DNA of 64,000 nt. Origin: Prevotella sp. 885 (GTDB taxonomy: Bacteria; Bacteroidota; Bacteroidia; Bacteroidales; Bacteroidaceae). The stretch lies in the NCBI RefSeq assembly GCF_002265625.1, contig NZ_NOVE01000011.1, positions 1 through 64,000 on the forward strand. Reading direction: 5' to 3'. A program made the position numbers and the translations under genes. Positions 16,638 through 26,718 of this stretch are shown in pieces. Each line of letters starts with the position of its first letter. Positions within the stretch are counted from its first letter, which is position 1. The notes under the pieces are model-generated. The model was not told the DNA's origin. It saw nothing but the letters and a program-made list of their open reading frames with translations, and did not search any database.

Positions 16638-19600
16638 TTATCTGATGATTGTCTTTGTACGGAATGTGCCGTTCTCGCTTGCTACGCTTACGATGGCTAC
16701 GCCCTTCATTCCTGATGTAGGTATGGTGAGCGAAGTGCCTGAGGCTGTGCCAGTGTAGAGAGTGGCGCCGGTTGAAGAGGTGAGAGTGACGTTGCTGCCG
16801 GGCTTCAGACCTTCCAGACGGAGGTCGTTCATGCTGTTGGTCAGCGTCACTGCTGTGCCCTCTATTACGTCGCTGATGGCTGTTGTGGTCTTCTCGTAGT
16901 AAGCAGGAGCCGACTCGTCATAGAAGATGTTCTGCCATCCTGATGCCACCCAAATCTTGTAGCGTCCCTTGTCGAACTCGCCTTCTGTCTTTTCTGGAAT
17001 GTCGATGCTTGTAACACCTACGCCACCTGCTGCCAAGTCTTCCCAAACCTTTCCATTATTGTAGAAGAGTGTGAGATACTTGACGCGACCGTTGCGTCCT
17101 CCGTGCTTGAAGTTGAAGCGCAGCTTCTTGTAGTTCTTTCCTTCGAGATAAGAAGAGAGATCCACTTCCTGACCTTCCGAGTCGTACTGGCTGAGTACGG
17201 TCTTAGGTCCGACGGTCTGCCATGTGCGCAAGTCCTTTGTGCCTTCAACGGTAAGCTCTGACGTTCCGAGCGGGCCGCTTGTGGTTACGATGAACTTGCA
17301 GTCCTCGATGCCGTCCTCAAATTCCTTCAGCGTTACGCTTCCCGTGCTCTTGAAGAACAGCTGACCAGTGCTGAGATCCACGTCTCCAGTTACTTCCTTA
17401 TAGAACGACATCGGTGCAAATGCAGCCTCCTGATTCACCTGGTCTGTCTCCTTACCGAAGTAGAGATAATATCCCGTGGCACCTTCCACCGGTGTCCATT
17501 CTGCGTGGAGAGCAGTGCCGTTGCGCTCAAACTTGGTGATTACCGGAGTCTTCAGCTTGTCTGTCACCATTACGTCCCACAACCACAGATAGCCCTGCAT
17601 CTTGTCCGAGCAGCATCTGAATGCTACGTAGATGTCCTGACCGGCATACTTGCTGAGGTCTACCTCTTCCATGTGCTGCTGTGCGAAGTAGTCAGCGAAT
17701 GAGAAGCGCTCCACGAGATTGAAGTCCTTAAGGTCGCTCGACTTTGTGGACACGAGCACCTCAAGATTCTCAATGGATGTCTGTTCCGACACACCTCTGG
17801 TGAAGAACAGCGTTCCGTTCTCTGGAACGTGGAAGCGTCGCTTGCAGATAAGATAGTCGTCGGCGTCGTTCCAGTAGTTGAATGAATAGACAATCGATCC
17901 TGACGATTCGTCTGCCACCCATGTGGTGCCGTCGCCGTTGTTGTCGATGATGCGCCAGCAGTCAGGCTGTCCGTTTGTCCATGAGAGGAAGTCGTCGTGG
18001 AAAGGATTGTCAACGGTTATCTCCGCTGTCTGACATTCCGTAGAGAAGGGCAGGGTGGCGCCGTATACGGTCTGACCGTTGCCGAGCTTCATGTATGCTC
18101 TTACGCCGTATTCCACGCCGGGCTGAAGGTCAGTCACGGTGAGAGAGGGCGATGTGGTGATGTTCTCCACCTTGGCGTAGCTGGTGTACTGCTTGTCGTC
18201 CAGACTCGGCTCGTAGGTGTCTCTGCTTAGTGCCCAGCAGAAACCAGCCTCCTTGATGTCGGCAGCCGTAACGTTTCCGTATTCAGCCTTAAACGTAGCG
18301 CGTGTGTCCCATACATCCACAGGAGTGAGAGTCTTTACGGTCTGCCATTTGCTTGTTCCGCCCTTTACCTGGAATCTGATAAGTCCGTCGCCCTCGGTGA
18401 TGTTGGTCACGGGCACTCCGAGCGGCTCGTTGTTCCAGTTGATAGCTGCCGGCTTTGAGGTGTCGGTGAATTCCGTATTGCCCGTTGTTCCCGGATAAGT
18501 GTCTCCGTTGCGCGAGTTGGCGTCGTCGATGTTGTCCGCCGGAACGATGTACATGCATCGGTGCTGTGCCGAGTTGTTAGGACCGTTGATGCTCCACCAT
18601 TTCTCCTGCATCTCCTTGGTGTAGTCGTAGTGTGTAATCACCAGACCGTGTGCAGGTATGTATTTGTCCCATCCAGTCTTCTGACGGTTCTCAAGGATAA
18701 ACCATTCCATGCCGGTTCCTGCTTCGCGTCCGGGCTGTGCGTTGATGAAACGTGCCTTGTTGTTGGCGATGCTCTCAAGCGTCACGTCCTCCGGATTGAG
18801 CAATTCCTTGATGTCGGTGCCCTCGCTCATCCATCCCATCTGCATACGCTCGAATGCCATGAGGCAGGGCGGTGTGCGGCTATCATTGTTGTAGCTACCT
18901 GAAGCGTAGAGGCTGTAGTCGCCGGGGTCAAGACCCACGCCATTGTCGTAGCTGTCCGTATCGTACATATCCTTCAGACCCAGAACGTGTCCGAACTCGT
19001 GTGTGAATGTTCCGATGCCGTCCATAGAAGGAACTGCAGGAGCGCCTGGCATGCCGACAAGCTCAGCCGAACAAGAATAGTTGTTCACCTTTATGCCGTC
19101 ATATTCAGGCTTGTCGTCGCCCATGTTCCATGAGTGCGGCCAGATGTCGTCGTCGTTGGCAGTACTTGCCTCGCTGTATCCGGCGTATATAATGTAGCAG
19201 TTGTCCATTTCGCCGTCACCGTCGTTGTCGAACTGTGAGAAGTCGAGTTGTGGATTGTTCTTGCGAGCCAGCTCAAGCGCCTCACGCACCATGTCGCGCG
19301 GATTGGCGTCAGTGCCTTGTGTGTCGCTGTAGTTGCCGCCATAATAAGCTGTAGGCTTAGACAATGTGTATGGTCCGACTACCTGGAAGTTCGGGATGAA
19401 CTGTCCCATTGAGTTGTCGCGGTAATAATCCTTCACGCTACCCGTACCACCGTTGGTGTTATATCCAGGCTCGTTCAGCCAACGTGTAAAGTCGTCGTTG
19501 GAGTGACGCATGGTGCTGTCTGCGAAGTTGACGAGTATCACGAGATACTGCGACTCCTTCACCTTGGCGTTCTGACCCATGACTCTGCGTGGAGCCACAA

Positions 19601-20003
19601 TCTTACGGTCGAGCGTCTTGGCAGGCGCCTTGCGCATGATGTTGGTGCGTTTAAGGAAGTCGGCGTTCATGGTCTGCGCTGCCACAAGGTTAGCCACGAC
19701 CTGACGTTCCGCTCCGTTACGTTCGTTGATGTTGTGTGCGCGTTGCTTTGTGGCAATGCGCTTTCCGGTCTTCATGTCGTAGTCGACATAGCAGAAGAAT
19801 CCTTCGCGGTCTTTCTTCAACATGAATCCGTCGGATGTGGTTACAAAATGATAGTTCTCGTCGCCTTGTATTCGTACGAGCAAGGTAGTGCCGTCGGGCT
19901 GTTTCATCACTATGGGCCTTGGGTATGCTCCGATGGCGTTAGCGCCATGCACACTGCCCATTGCGATGGCAGAAGCCAGCAGCAGTCTTTTGAAACTCTT
20001 CAT
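16638..20003 (-). CDS. Secreted M6-family metalloprotease with type IX sorting domain
   Basis: The 1,121-residue product has a signal peptide (MKSFKRLLLASAIAMGSVHGA) and a propeptide-like region. The M6 (immune inhibitor A) catalytic domain has the zinc motif HEFGHVLGLKD at residues 335-345. An Asp-rich calcium-like site (FDNDGDGEMDN) lies near 258-268. Then follow an FN3-like part, a cleaved-adhesin-like part (PFHDDFLSWTNGQPDCW... LWLWDVMV), and a C-terminal sorting domain ending KGVAIVSVASENGTFRTKTI. It probably digests extracellular proteins at the cell surface. It is immediately upstream of the giant FN3 protein gene in the same direction. No clear -7 box was seen directly upstream. Confidence 0.9.
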   Translation of the reverse strand: MKSFKRLLLASAIAMGSVHGANAIGAYPRPIVMKQPDGTTLLVRIQGDENYHFVTTSDGFMLKKDREGFFCYVDYDMKTGKRIATKQRAHNINERNGAERQVVANLVAAQTMNADFLKRTNIMRKAPAKTLDRKIVAPRRVMGQNAKVKESQYLVILVNFADSTMRHSNDDFTRWLNEPGYNTNGGTGSVKDYYRDNSMGQFIPNFQVVGPYTLSKPTAYYGGNYSDTQGTDANPRDMVREALELARKNNPQLDFSQFDNDGDGEMDNCYIIYAGYSEASTANDDDIWPHSWNMGDDKPEYDGIKVNNYSCSAELVGMPGAPAVPSMDGIGTFTHEFGHVLGLKDMYDTDSYDNGVGLDPGDYSLYASGSYNNDSRTPPCLMAFERMQMGWMSEGTDIKELLNPEDVTLESIANNKARFINAQPGREAGTGMEWFILENRQKTGWDKYIPAHGLVITHYDYTKEMQEKWWSINGPNNSAQHRCMYIVPADNIDDANSRNGDTYPGTTGNTEFTDTSKPAAINWNNEPLGVPVTNITEGDGLIRFQVKGGTSKWQTVKTLTPVDVWDTRATFKAEYGNVTAADIKEAGFCWALSRDTYEPSLDDKQYTSYAKVENITTSPSLTVTDLQPGVEYGVRAYMKLGNGQTVYGATLPFSTECQTAEITVDNPFHDDFLSWTNGQPDCWRIIDNNGDGTTWVADESSGSIVYSFNYWNDADDYLICKRRFHVPENGTLFFTRGVSEQTSIENLEVLVSTKSSDLKDFNLVERFSFADYFAQQHMEEVDLSKYAGQDIYVAFRCCSDKMQGYLWLWDVMVTDKLKTPVITKFERNGTALHAEWTPVEGATGYYLYFGKETDQVNQEAAFAPMSFYKEVTGDVDLSTGQLFFKSTGSVTLKEFEDGIEDCKFIVTTSGPLGTSELTVEGTKDLRTWQTVGPKTVLSQYDSEGQEVDLSSYLEGKNYKKLRFNFKHGGRNGRVKYLTLFYNNGKVWEDLAAGGVGVTSIDIPEKTEGEFDKGRYKIWVASGWQNIFYDESAPAYYEKTTTAISDVIEGTAVTLTNSMNDLRLEGLKPGSNVTLTSSTGATLYTGTASGTSLTIPTSGMKGVAIVSVASENGTFRTKTIIR

Positions 20004-20069
20004 AAATGTATCTTTTAAAATGTTGTGTTATTCTTTTAGTATTTCTATTTACGGTGAAAAAACGAAAAA

Positions 20070-20116
20070 GAACGATGCAGGACACGGAAAATTGTGCCCG
20101 TAGGCCTGCACCGTTC
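20070..20116 (-). terminator. Rho-independent terminator after the 830-residue secreted protein gene
   Basis: On the minus strand GAACGGTGCAGG pairs with CCTGCATCGTTC (plus strand 20105-20116 and 20070-20081) and is followed by TTTTTCGTTTTTTC. An inner GGGCAC/GTGTCC pairing extends the hairpin. It separates this gene from the M6 protease gene. Confidence 0.85.
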
Positions 20117-20193
20117 GTTTACGTGCGTTTTAATTTCACATTATTCTTTGATGGCCGGTGTCGTACTGTGTTTACGACTGTCGTCTTCTTTTT

Positions 20194-22686
20194 TTACTTA
20201 ACGACCTTCTTGAAGGTCTTGCCGTTCTGGCGGATTACGTAGATGCCCTTCTTGAGAGCCTTTGTGCTGTCAGCAACCTTAACGCCACCGATGGTGAACA
20301 CCTCTACGTTGTTGTCTACGTTAGTCTCTGCTGAAACAATGCCTGTTCCGGGGTCTTCCTTGCCACCTGTTACATAAGTGAATGTGAAGTCGTTGTCAGG
20401 CATGAAGCGGAAGTAGATGGGCTGTTCAGCGTCCACTGTCTTTGTGAGCCAGTATGACTCCTGATCGTTCTCATACTTGTATTCGAAGTTAGGATTGTCC
20501 TCATTGGTGAGGTTCTTGGCGTCCTCTTCGTTGCTGTATGTGTAAACGCGGCTGTAAGTGTTGGTCATGAAGACGTTGTCGCCCTCTGTCATGTAAGCCA
20601 ATACCCAGAACTCAGATCCTCTCTTCACCTCAACAGACTTACCTGCGTAGAGGATGTAAGGATTGTTGGCTGCGTAACCTGCGGGTATGTCGCTTTCAGC
20701 GAACGTAACCTTTGTGCCCTCTGCGTTGCCTACAATCTTAAGGTGTACGAGCAAAGCATCGCCCTCGTTGAGCACCATTGTGCCACGATAGATGTTGGTG
20801 GATGTCTCGCCTACGAGTGTGCTGGTGATCATCGGTGACATATAGTTGTCATTACCGTACTGATCCTTGCCGTCCTTACCGTACTCTACTGTGTTAGAGG
20901 CATTGAAGTCACCGTCGTAATCAACGGTTACCATGCAGTCTCTTGTTGCTTTATAGCGCAACCAAACGCTGTTCTGATTGTTCGGGAATGCGTATTCGTT
21001 GCTCTCTATGTCGATAGGCAATGAGCGGATTTCGCCATTTGCGAAGTCGCCTTCAGTGAGTGTGAATGCGTCACCAGCCTTGCAGTTCTGCAGCTTGATG
21101 AGATATTCTGTTCCGTTGGTTGCCTCCACAGAGTAGCTGATACCGTTTACGACAGCGTCGTATGTGCCGCTCCATGACTCGGTGCCACGCGGGAAGTCTA
21201 CTGTTACGGCAGGATTGTTAGGCTCGATGGAGAGCTTGCCGGTGCGTGTAGCAGTGTATTTATAGTAGCGTGTGCCTTCGGCTGTGATGCTGTTTTCGCC
21301 GAGAACAGCCTCGATAGGATTAGTGATAAGGTCGCCCTTCTCGATGTCCTTCATGCTTACAGAGAAGCTGAGCGGTGTCTTCTCCACTGCAGACCAGCGG
21401 ATGATGATACGCTGTGCGCCGTTTGTGGTGTTGACATTATATTCTGCGCTTGATGTGCCGTTGGCTCCGTTCCACTGGTTGCCCTCAGGATATACGGACA
21501 GTGCTGTGCCGTTAGCTACGGTTCTGTCAGCGTTTACGACGAGCAACTTGTTGGTGTTCTCAGGAACGTCTATACCATAATATATAGTACCTGTAGCCTC
21601 GGGCAATGTCTGCTGTGCCGGGAGCGACTCAATCATGATTGGCTTGCTCTCCTTTTCGCCGTCCTTATAGTCCTCCATTGCCATGCGGAATGTCTCTGGA
21701 TCGCTTGTGCCGTCAATCTTGTCGACGAGTACATAGAGCTGTGTGCCGGGATATTCAATCTCTACGCGAACATTGTATGAACCCTGCTCTGACTTGGCTA
21801 ATGTGCCGTCGTACGAGATGCTATACTTGTTGTTGTATATCTTGACCACTCCACCGGGCAGATCGTTGTCGCTTGTGATGGTGAAGAAACCAGCCTTTTC
21901 GGGAGTGTACGTATAATAGTACTGTCCGTAGTCAGCAGGTACGGTGTTGTCGCCTTCCACCATTGCGAACGGCATATCCAGCGAACCGGGCTGAGGATGT
22001 GCCAGTTCTGAAGTGAACGTGATAGGCTGTGTGGTGTTGAATTCGAAGTCGTAAGTCTTGCCTTTCTCTACGCCCAGCTTCGTCACGTACATGTTATTGT
22101 TGTATTCAGACTCCACTCTATTGCCGTTTACCGTTGTCGATTCAGCCAGATATGCTCCGGTGGTGATCACCAGCTGTGCGTCTTCCGTGGCAGTGTATGT
22201 GGCGTAAGCCTTGTATGAAGCATAGGATGTGTTGTATGCGTCACCTACGAAAGTCATTGTTCCCGGCACGATGTTCACGGGATTGTCCTTCTTCAGTCCG
22301 CCGTTAATGTCAGCTACGTCTTCCACGCTGTCTATAACGAATCCTGTTTCTCCGCGTCCCTGTACAAGGAAGAAGTAGGTGTTTCCGGCTTCCATCGGAT
22401 AGCCGTTAATGCCATACTTGAGGTTGGAAGACTTCATATTGACGGTATCCTTTCCCTGCACGCCGCATACTGTCGGATAGGTGTAGGTGTTGGGCAATGG
22501 ACCCACGCCGATGACGCTGTTCTTCTCCGCAGTGTATTTCCAGATGATGGTTTGCATATCGTCGCCATCCACGTTGTAAGTGTTTTCTCCTATCTTTGCC
22601 TCAATGGCTGTATCGTAGGAGTTTTGTGCCATGCTTGTGGTTGCTGTAAGGCACATCATTGGAAGCAAGAGTAAATACTGTTTCAT
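20194..22686 (-). CDS. Secreted beta-repeat protein with type IX sorting domain, 830 residues
   Basis: A signal peptide (MKQYLLLLPMMCLTATTSMA, cut before QNSYD) leads into several roughly 110-residue beta units with recurring phrases such as YTATEDAQLVI, YTYTPEKAGFFTI and KYTATRTGKLSI. The C-terminus is a type A sorting domain (VEVFTIGGVKVADSTKALKK, then GIYVIRQNGKTFKKVVK). No enzymatic motif was found. The repeats resemble pre-peptidase C-terminal or carbohydrate-binding-like domains, but assignment is uncertain. It is presumably surface-displayed. It has its own promoter and terminator, so it is a separate unit within the cargo cluster. Confidence 0.75.
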   Translation of the reverse strand: MKQYLLLLPMMCLTATTSMAQNSYDTAIEAKIGENTYNVDGDDMQTIIWKYTAEKNSVIGVGPLPNTYTYPTVCGVQGKDTVNMKSSNLKYGINGYPMEAGNTYFFLVQGRGETGFVIDSVEDVADINGGLKKDNPVNIVPGTMTFVGDAYNTSYASYKAYATYTATEDAQLVITTGAYLAESTTVNGNRVESEYNNNMYVTKLGVEKGKTYDFEFNTTQPITFTSELAHPQPGSLDMPFAMVEGDNTVPADYGQYYYTYTPEKAGFFTITSDNDLPGGVVKIYNNKYSISYDGTLAKSEQGSYNVRVEIEYPGTQLYVLVDKIDGTSDPETFRMAMEDYKDGEKESKPIMIESLPAQQTLPEATGTIYYGIDVPENTNKLLVVNADRTVANGTALSVYPEGNQWNGANGTSSAEYNVNTTNGAQRIIIRWSAVEKTPLSFSVSMKDIEKGDLITNPIEAVLGENSITAEGTRYYKYTATRTGKLSIEPNNPAVTVDFPRGTESWSGTYDAVVNGISYSVEATNGTEYLIKLQNCKAGDAFTLTEGDFANGEIRSLPIDIESNEYAFPNNQNSVWLRYKATRDCMVTVDYDGDFNASNTVEYGKDGKDQYGNDNYMSPMITSTLVGETSTNIYRGTMVLNEGDALLVHLKIVGNAEGTKVTFAESDIPAGYAANNPYILYAGKSVEVKRGSEFWVLAYMTEGDNVFMTNTYSRVYTYSNEEDAKNLTNEDNPNFEYKYENDQESYWLTKTVDAEQPIYFRFMPDNDFTFTYVTGGKEDPGTGIVSAETNVDNNVEVFTIGGVKVADSTKALKKGIYVIRQNGKTFKKVVK

Positions 22687-22762
22687 AACTTCTGGCTTTT
22701 TATTGGTTTTAAATTATTCGTAATCGGGGCTTGGAAATTACGATTTATTTCTTGTTGTAACG

Positions 22763-22770
22763 CAAAAGTA
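22763..22770 (-). promoter_or_regulatory. Probable -7 box for the 830-residue secreted protein gene
   Basis: On the minus strand the sequence is TACTTTTG, matching TAnnTTTG, about 77 bases upstream of the start codon. No good -33 TTTG is visible in the T-rich stretch upstream. Confidence 0.45.
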
Positions 22771-23130
22771 AAAAATTATTCTTAAACTTAAAAATTTTTT
22801 ATAAGGAAATATAAAAAATACACTTATAAAAAATAAATTGAATAAGCCTACGTGGGTATGTAAATAATAAGAAAAACAGGGCGGTAGTAAATAAAAGATT
22901 CGGTTTGCAAGCATGTTACTACCACTGTTATTCATAAATAAGCGCTTTTCTTCTCTTTATAACTAAAACTCTGATATTTTTACGTCAAAATGATTTGGCT
23001 GAAACGTGCTTAATGGTAACGAGAAATACATTTTGTCAGAAAACTATGCTTTTGCGTCGTTGGTGTAATGTGGGGCTGGTGTGGTCTGCTAATAGCAATG
23101 CTTAAATGTTGTCAAAGTGTTATGTTCGGC

Positions 23131-23188
23131 GCTTATGCCAATTGGTACGAGAGCGCTTAACTTTTGATACGAGAGCTTACGCCAATTG
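23131..23188. repeat. Short interleaved direct repeats in the 592-base gap 22687-23278
   Basis: GCTTATGCCAATTG (23131-23144) recurs with one change at 23175-23188, and TACGAGAGC occurs at 23146-23154 and 23168-23176. They lie between the secreted-protein promoter side and the terminator at 23214. The rest of the gap is AT-rich and shows no convincing gene. Confidence 0.6.
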
Positions 23189-23213
23189 AGATGTGAGTGC
23201 GTATCAATAAAAA

Positions 23214-23257
23214 AAGCGCTCTGAAAAGGCTTTGCTTGTTTCCCTTTCAGAGCGCTT
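23214..23257 (-). terminator. Rho-independent terminator after the 1,092-residue secreted protein gene
   Basis: AAGCGCTCTGAAA (23214-23226) pairs with TTTCAGAGCGCTT (23245-23257). On the minus strand it is followed by TTTTTATTG. It lies 21 bases past the stop codon at 23279. Confidence 0.85.
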
Positions 23258-23278
23258 CTTAAATATGTATTATGCTAT

Positions 23279-26200
23279 TTACTTCACTGTGCACTTTACA
23301 GTCTTGCCTGCTACGTGTACGATGTAGAGACCAGGTGCGAGGCGTACAGCCTTCTGACCGGTTACGGTGCCGGCTGCTACGGTTGCTCCTGCTGCGTTGC
23401 ATACGCTGTACTTGGCGTTGTCGGCGTTGATAAGGATGGCGCCGTCAAGTGTCTTAACGCTGCTGTCGCTGTCAGAGAGCGAGCTGATGGCTGTTTCTGT
23501 GCCTCCGTCCACTGTCATGTTGTCAATGAAGATGGGCGCCTGCTTGTCGGCTGTGGCGTGGAAGGCTACGCGGAACTTCTTGTCCTTGGCGTTGCTGAAG
23601 TCAATTCTGTGCTCCTCCCAACCGCTTTCTCCGAATACATTAATAGGCTCGCCGATGGCTACATAGTCGTATGTCTTGTCGTACTGCAACTCAATCTGGA
23701 TGGTGTTGTCAGTAGCGGAAGCGCTGTTGTAGTGGTAGACGTAGAATGAGAGGTAAGGATTGTTAACTCCAGTGATGTCCACCTGCGGCGAGATGAGGCG
23801 TGCCTCGTAGGCGTCCTCGCTGTTCTGATAGAACATTGCCATGCCGTTGTCATCGTCCTGCGGATATACGTCCATAGGCTTCTTCGAGCTTGTACCGGTA
23901 ATCATTGTCCAGCAGCTTACGTACTTCTCGCTAACCTCAACGATGCCCCAAGGCTCTGTAGAGGTGAATCCGCCTTCGAACGACTCGTTGAACGGGAGAG
24001 TGTATGCCTTACCGTAGAGAACGTCATTCATCTGTATGGGGCTGATGCCGCCCTCTGTCTGTGCCATGATGATGAAGGTGATGAGAATCTGGTGTGCGCT
24101 GGCGTAGTCGTCAAACATTGCCTTGGGCACGCGAAGCTCGCTGCCTGAAACCTCGCCGTCGAGCAGCTGCGGGTTCTCCATCAGACCGTACTGGTAATAG
24201 ATGGCGTATGTCAGCTTGCTGAAGTCGATGTAATGTCCGTCGCTTGACGTTGTCGGTTCGGTCCATGAGAGGATGAAGGCGTCGTCGTCCTCGGTGATCT
24301 TGAAGTTTGTGGGTGCTGAAGGCACGCCCTGACCTACAAATGCGGTGGTGTATGCTCCCTCGCTGGCTCCCTTCTTGTTAACAGTTATGACTGTGTAAGT
24401 ATGACGACCTGCGCCTACAGTGTTGTCTGTGAAGTTGCATGACTCGCCGGGCTGGATGCTGGTGAATGTCTTGACAGGAGTCTTCTCATTGTCGCGGAAC
24501 ACCTTGATGGTGAGGTTGTCGGTAAGGGCGTTGCCCTTGGCGTCCTTGGTAGGAGCTACGAAGCTGATGGCTACGGTGTGCTCACCCATCTCGCCAGCTA
24601 CTGCCTCGAGGTTTTCCACGTCGGCAGGAGCGTTCTCGAAGTTCGATCCGAGAATCTGGATGTCATAGAGAGTTACCTTACGCTTGGCAGCGCTGCGGCA
24701 GAAGAATGCGAAGAATGCTGTGCCGTCCTCTGTGGCTGTGTAAGTGAATGTCTTCTCTGAAAGTCCCTCTGTGTAGTCGGGGATGTTGTCGAACGAACCG
24801 ATCTTGGTCTTACCGTTGGCAGGATCGGTGTTGCTCTTTACGAGGAGCAGGTCGAGGTTGTTGCCGTAGTCCTGATTGAAAGCACTTGCCACCTTGAATG
24901 TGATGGTATATTCTGTGCCCTTCGAGATGTTCATCGGAGGCAGGATGAGATAGTCGTCGGCTACGTTGTTGCACTGCGAACCGTCGTAAATGGCAGCCAT
25001 GCCGCCAATGTTAGAATTCTTAAACTCCCATGTGGCGTCGTCGCGAGTGTTGACGATGGTGTATGTGCCGTGAGTGTCAGTATTGCTGAAGTCGTCGTAG
25101 TAAGGGATGTCGGCGAAGTCGCCGTGTGTAGCATGGTTAGAGAGGCCTTCCTCGCCGGTCTTGCCGTTCACCACAGCCTTCACGCCGAAGTAATAGTCAG
25201 AGAACGAATGGCTGGTGACGGTGCCGTTGAAGGCGAGCTTCTTGGTCTGTCCCACTTCCTTACCCTCGGGATACTGTGTGATGACGTATGTGAGCTGGTT
25301 CTTGTTTACGGCGCCACCGTTGATACCCTCTGTGGGAGCTTCCCATGTGAGGTTGTAGTTGCCGTCAGCTGCAATGCTGAGAGAGATGTTGTTCGGTGCC
25401 TTCGGTGTGTCATAGCCGGCGTATGTTGAGATGGTACGTGCGGGACCTTCGCCCACGCTGTTGGCTGCCACCACCTTAATCTTATGTATGCCTGATGTGT
25501 TGAATTCATAACCTACGTTGACAGTCTGTCCTGCGCTTACGTTGTCGACGGTTCTGAACGGAGCTTCTTCCTCGTCCACATAGAACTTGACGCTTACCTT
25601 GCCAGTAAGCGGCGTAACCTTATCGAACGACATAGTCGGAGCAGTGGCTCTGATGATGGCTGATGTTGCGCCTGGCACGTCATACTCCACGTTGATGTCT
25701 GTGCAAGCGTCGGGAGCCTGCTGTGTCACGCCAGGAGTGGTGGCTGCTACTGGAGCCAATCCTCTGACGTTGGTGCCAGCGGGGAAAGCGCCCACCTTTG
25801 TGGCTTCGCCCGTGGTCTTCGAGAGTTCATATAGAGTATAGTTGCCGCTCTTTGAGAGGTTCTGATAGAGGCGTCCGGTTACGGGATCGACGATACCCAC
25901 CATGATGTCGTCGCTGTAAATGCCGGTGGCTCCGATCTGCTTTGTCTCGCCGGTAGCGAGGTTGATGTTGTAGAGCATGCCGTCATAGTCAGTGGCATAA
26001 GTCACGCCGTAAGCGTCTGTCACCACCATATTATATAATGAAGGAAGTGTGCGTACGAGTGTCTGGTCGCCGGTCTGCTGGTCTACGACATACACCTCAC
26101 AACCGTTCATGGTGTTCTTCAGACCATAGAGCGTAGATGTCTGTGGGTCATAATTAAGGAAATGTGGAAAATAATAACTTGGTGCCAGTTCCACTGCATT

Positions 26201-26557
26201 GTCAAAAGACCAAGTGTCGCCGTCGAGTTTGTAGCTTACAAAGCGCAGCTTCCAAACCTCATTATAGTTGTTGATGCGCGGCTGATAGAAGAACAACTTG
26301 CCGTTGCCGTATGCCGCCACCACTCTTTCGGTGATGTAGCCGATCTCGTTGTCGGAGAACACCTCTGTCAAGGACAGCGGGTCTGAGTCGGCTGTGAACT
26401 TACTGATGCCTACCGTAGGGGCAGCAGTAACAGCATAAAAAGAGGGAGCCTGCGCTTCCGCTTTTTGAGGATTTGCCGCCGACCGGGCGGCACTTGTGGT
26501 TAGGGGATGTAACATTCCGAGAACCATCGCTGTGATAAAAAGCAAAAATCTCTTCAT
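23279..26557 (-). CDS. Secreted FN3/choice-of-anchor-J protein with type IX sorting domain, 1,092 residues
   Basis: It has a signal peptide (MKRFLLFITAMVLGMLHPL) and a propeller-like N-terminal part with blades such as GNGKLFFYQPRINNYNEVWK and DAYGVTYATDYDGMLYNINL. Several FN3 domains follow (PKAPNNISLSIAADGNYNL..., VPSAPTNFKITEDDDAFILS...). Two cleaved-adhesin/choice-of-anchor-J modules are visible (YYDDFSNTDTHGTY; FNESFEGGFTSTEPWGIVE ending FIDNMTVDGG). The C-terminal sorting domain ends GLYIVHVAGKTVKCTVK. The architecture mirrors the giant protein at 9861, suggesting related surface roles. It has its own promoter and terminator. Confidence 0.8.
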   Translation of the reverse strand: MKRFLLFITAMVLGMLHPLTTSAARSAANPQKAEAQAPSFYAVTAAPTVGISKFTADSDPLSLTEVFSDNEIGYITERVVAAYGNGKLFFYQPRINNYNEVWKLRFVSYKLDGDTWSFDNAVELAPSYYFPHFLNYDPQTSTLYGLKNTMNGCEVYVVDQQTGDQTLVRTLPSLYNMVVTDAYGVTYATDYDGMLYNINLATGETKQIGATGIYSDDIMVGIVDPVTGRLYQNLSKSGNYTLYELSKTTGEATKVGAFPAGTNVRGLAPVAATTPGVTQQAPDACTDINVEYDVPGATSAIIRATAPTMSFDKVTPLTGKVSVKFYVDEEEAPFRTVDNVSAGQTVNVGYEFNTSGIHKIKVVAANSVGEGPARTISTYAGYDTPKAPNNISLSIAADGNYNLTWEAPTEGINGGAVNKNQLTYVITQYPEGKEVGQTKKLAFNGTVTSHSFSDYYFGVKAVVNGKTGEEGLSNHATHGDFADIPYYDDFSNTDTHGTYTIVNTRDDATWEFKNSNIGGMAAIYDGSQCNNVADDYLILPPMNISKGTEYTITFKVASAFNQDYGNNLDLLLVKSNTDPANGKTKIGSFDNIPDYTEGLSEKTFTYTATEDGTAFFAFFCRSAAKRKVTLYDIQILGSNFENAPADVENLEAVAGEMGEHTVAISFVAPTKDAKGNALTDNLTIKVFRDNEKTPVKTFTSIQPGESCNFTDNTVGAGRHTYTVITVNKKGASEGAYTTAFVGQGVPSAPTNFKITEDDDAFILSWTEPTTSSDGHYIDFSKLTYAIYYQYGLMENPQLLDGEVSGSELRVPKAMFDDYASAHQILITFIIMAQTEGGISPIQMNDVLYGKAYTLPFNESFEGGFTSTEPWGIVEVSEKYVSCWTMITGTSSKKPMDVYPQDDDNGMAMFYQNSEDAYEARLISPQVDITGVNNPYLSFYVYHYNSASATDNTIQIELQYDKTYDYVAIGEPINVFGESGWEEHRIDFSNAKDKKFRVAFHATADKQAPIFIDNMTVDGGTETAISSLSDSDSSVKTLDGAILINADNAKYSVCNAAGATVAAGTVTGQKAVRLAPGLYIVHVAGKTVKCTVK

Positions 26558-26597
26558 AAGCTACGTGATTTTGATTATTTTTAATAAATATCGGTGG

Positions 26598-26629
26598 CAA
26601 ATTTAGCGAAATTAAACCTAAATAACAAA
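26598..26629 (-). promoter_or_regulatory. Bacteroidetes-type promoter for the 1,092-residue secreted protein gene
   Basis: On the minus strand TTTG (plus 26626-26629) is followed after 20 bases by TAAATTTG (plus 26598-26605), about 40 bases upstream of the start codon at 26557. Confidence 0.7.
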
Positions 26630-26718
26630 CAAATTGCTAAATATATTTTCCGTGTGCGTACGTAAAATATAATCCGATATACTGTTACGGCAAACAATTC
26701 AAAATCGTCATAACTCCC

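Noticed and set aside
22687..23278. tRNA or other known RNA gene in the largest gaps
   Set aside because: No cloverleaf, TPsiC-like sequence or known riboswitch core was recognised in this or the other gaps over 200 bases.
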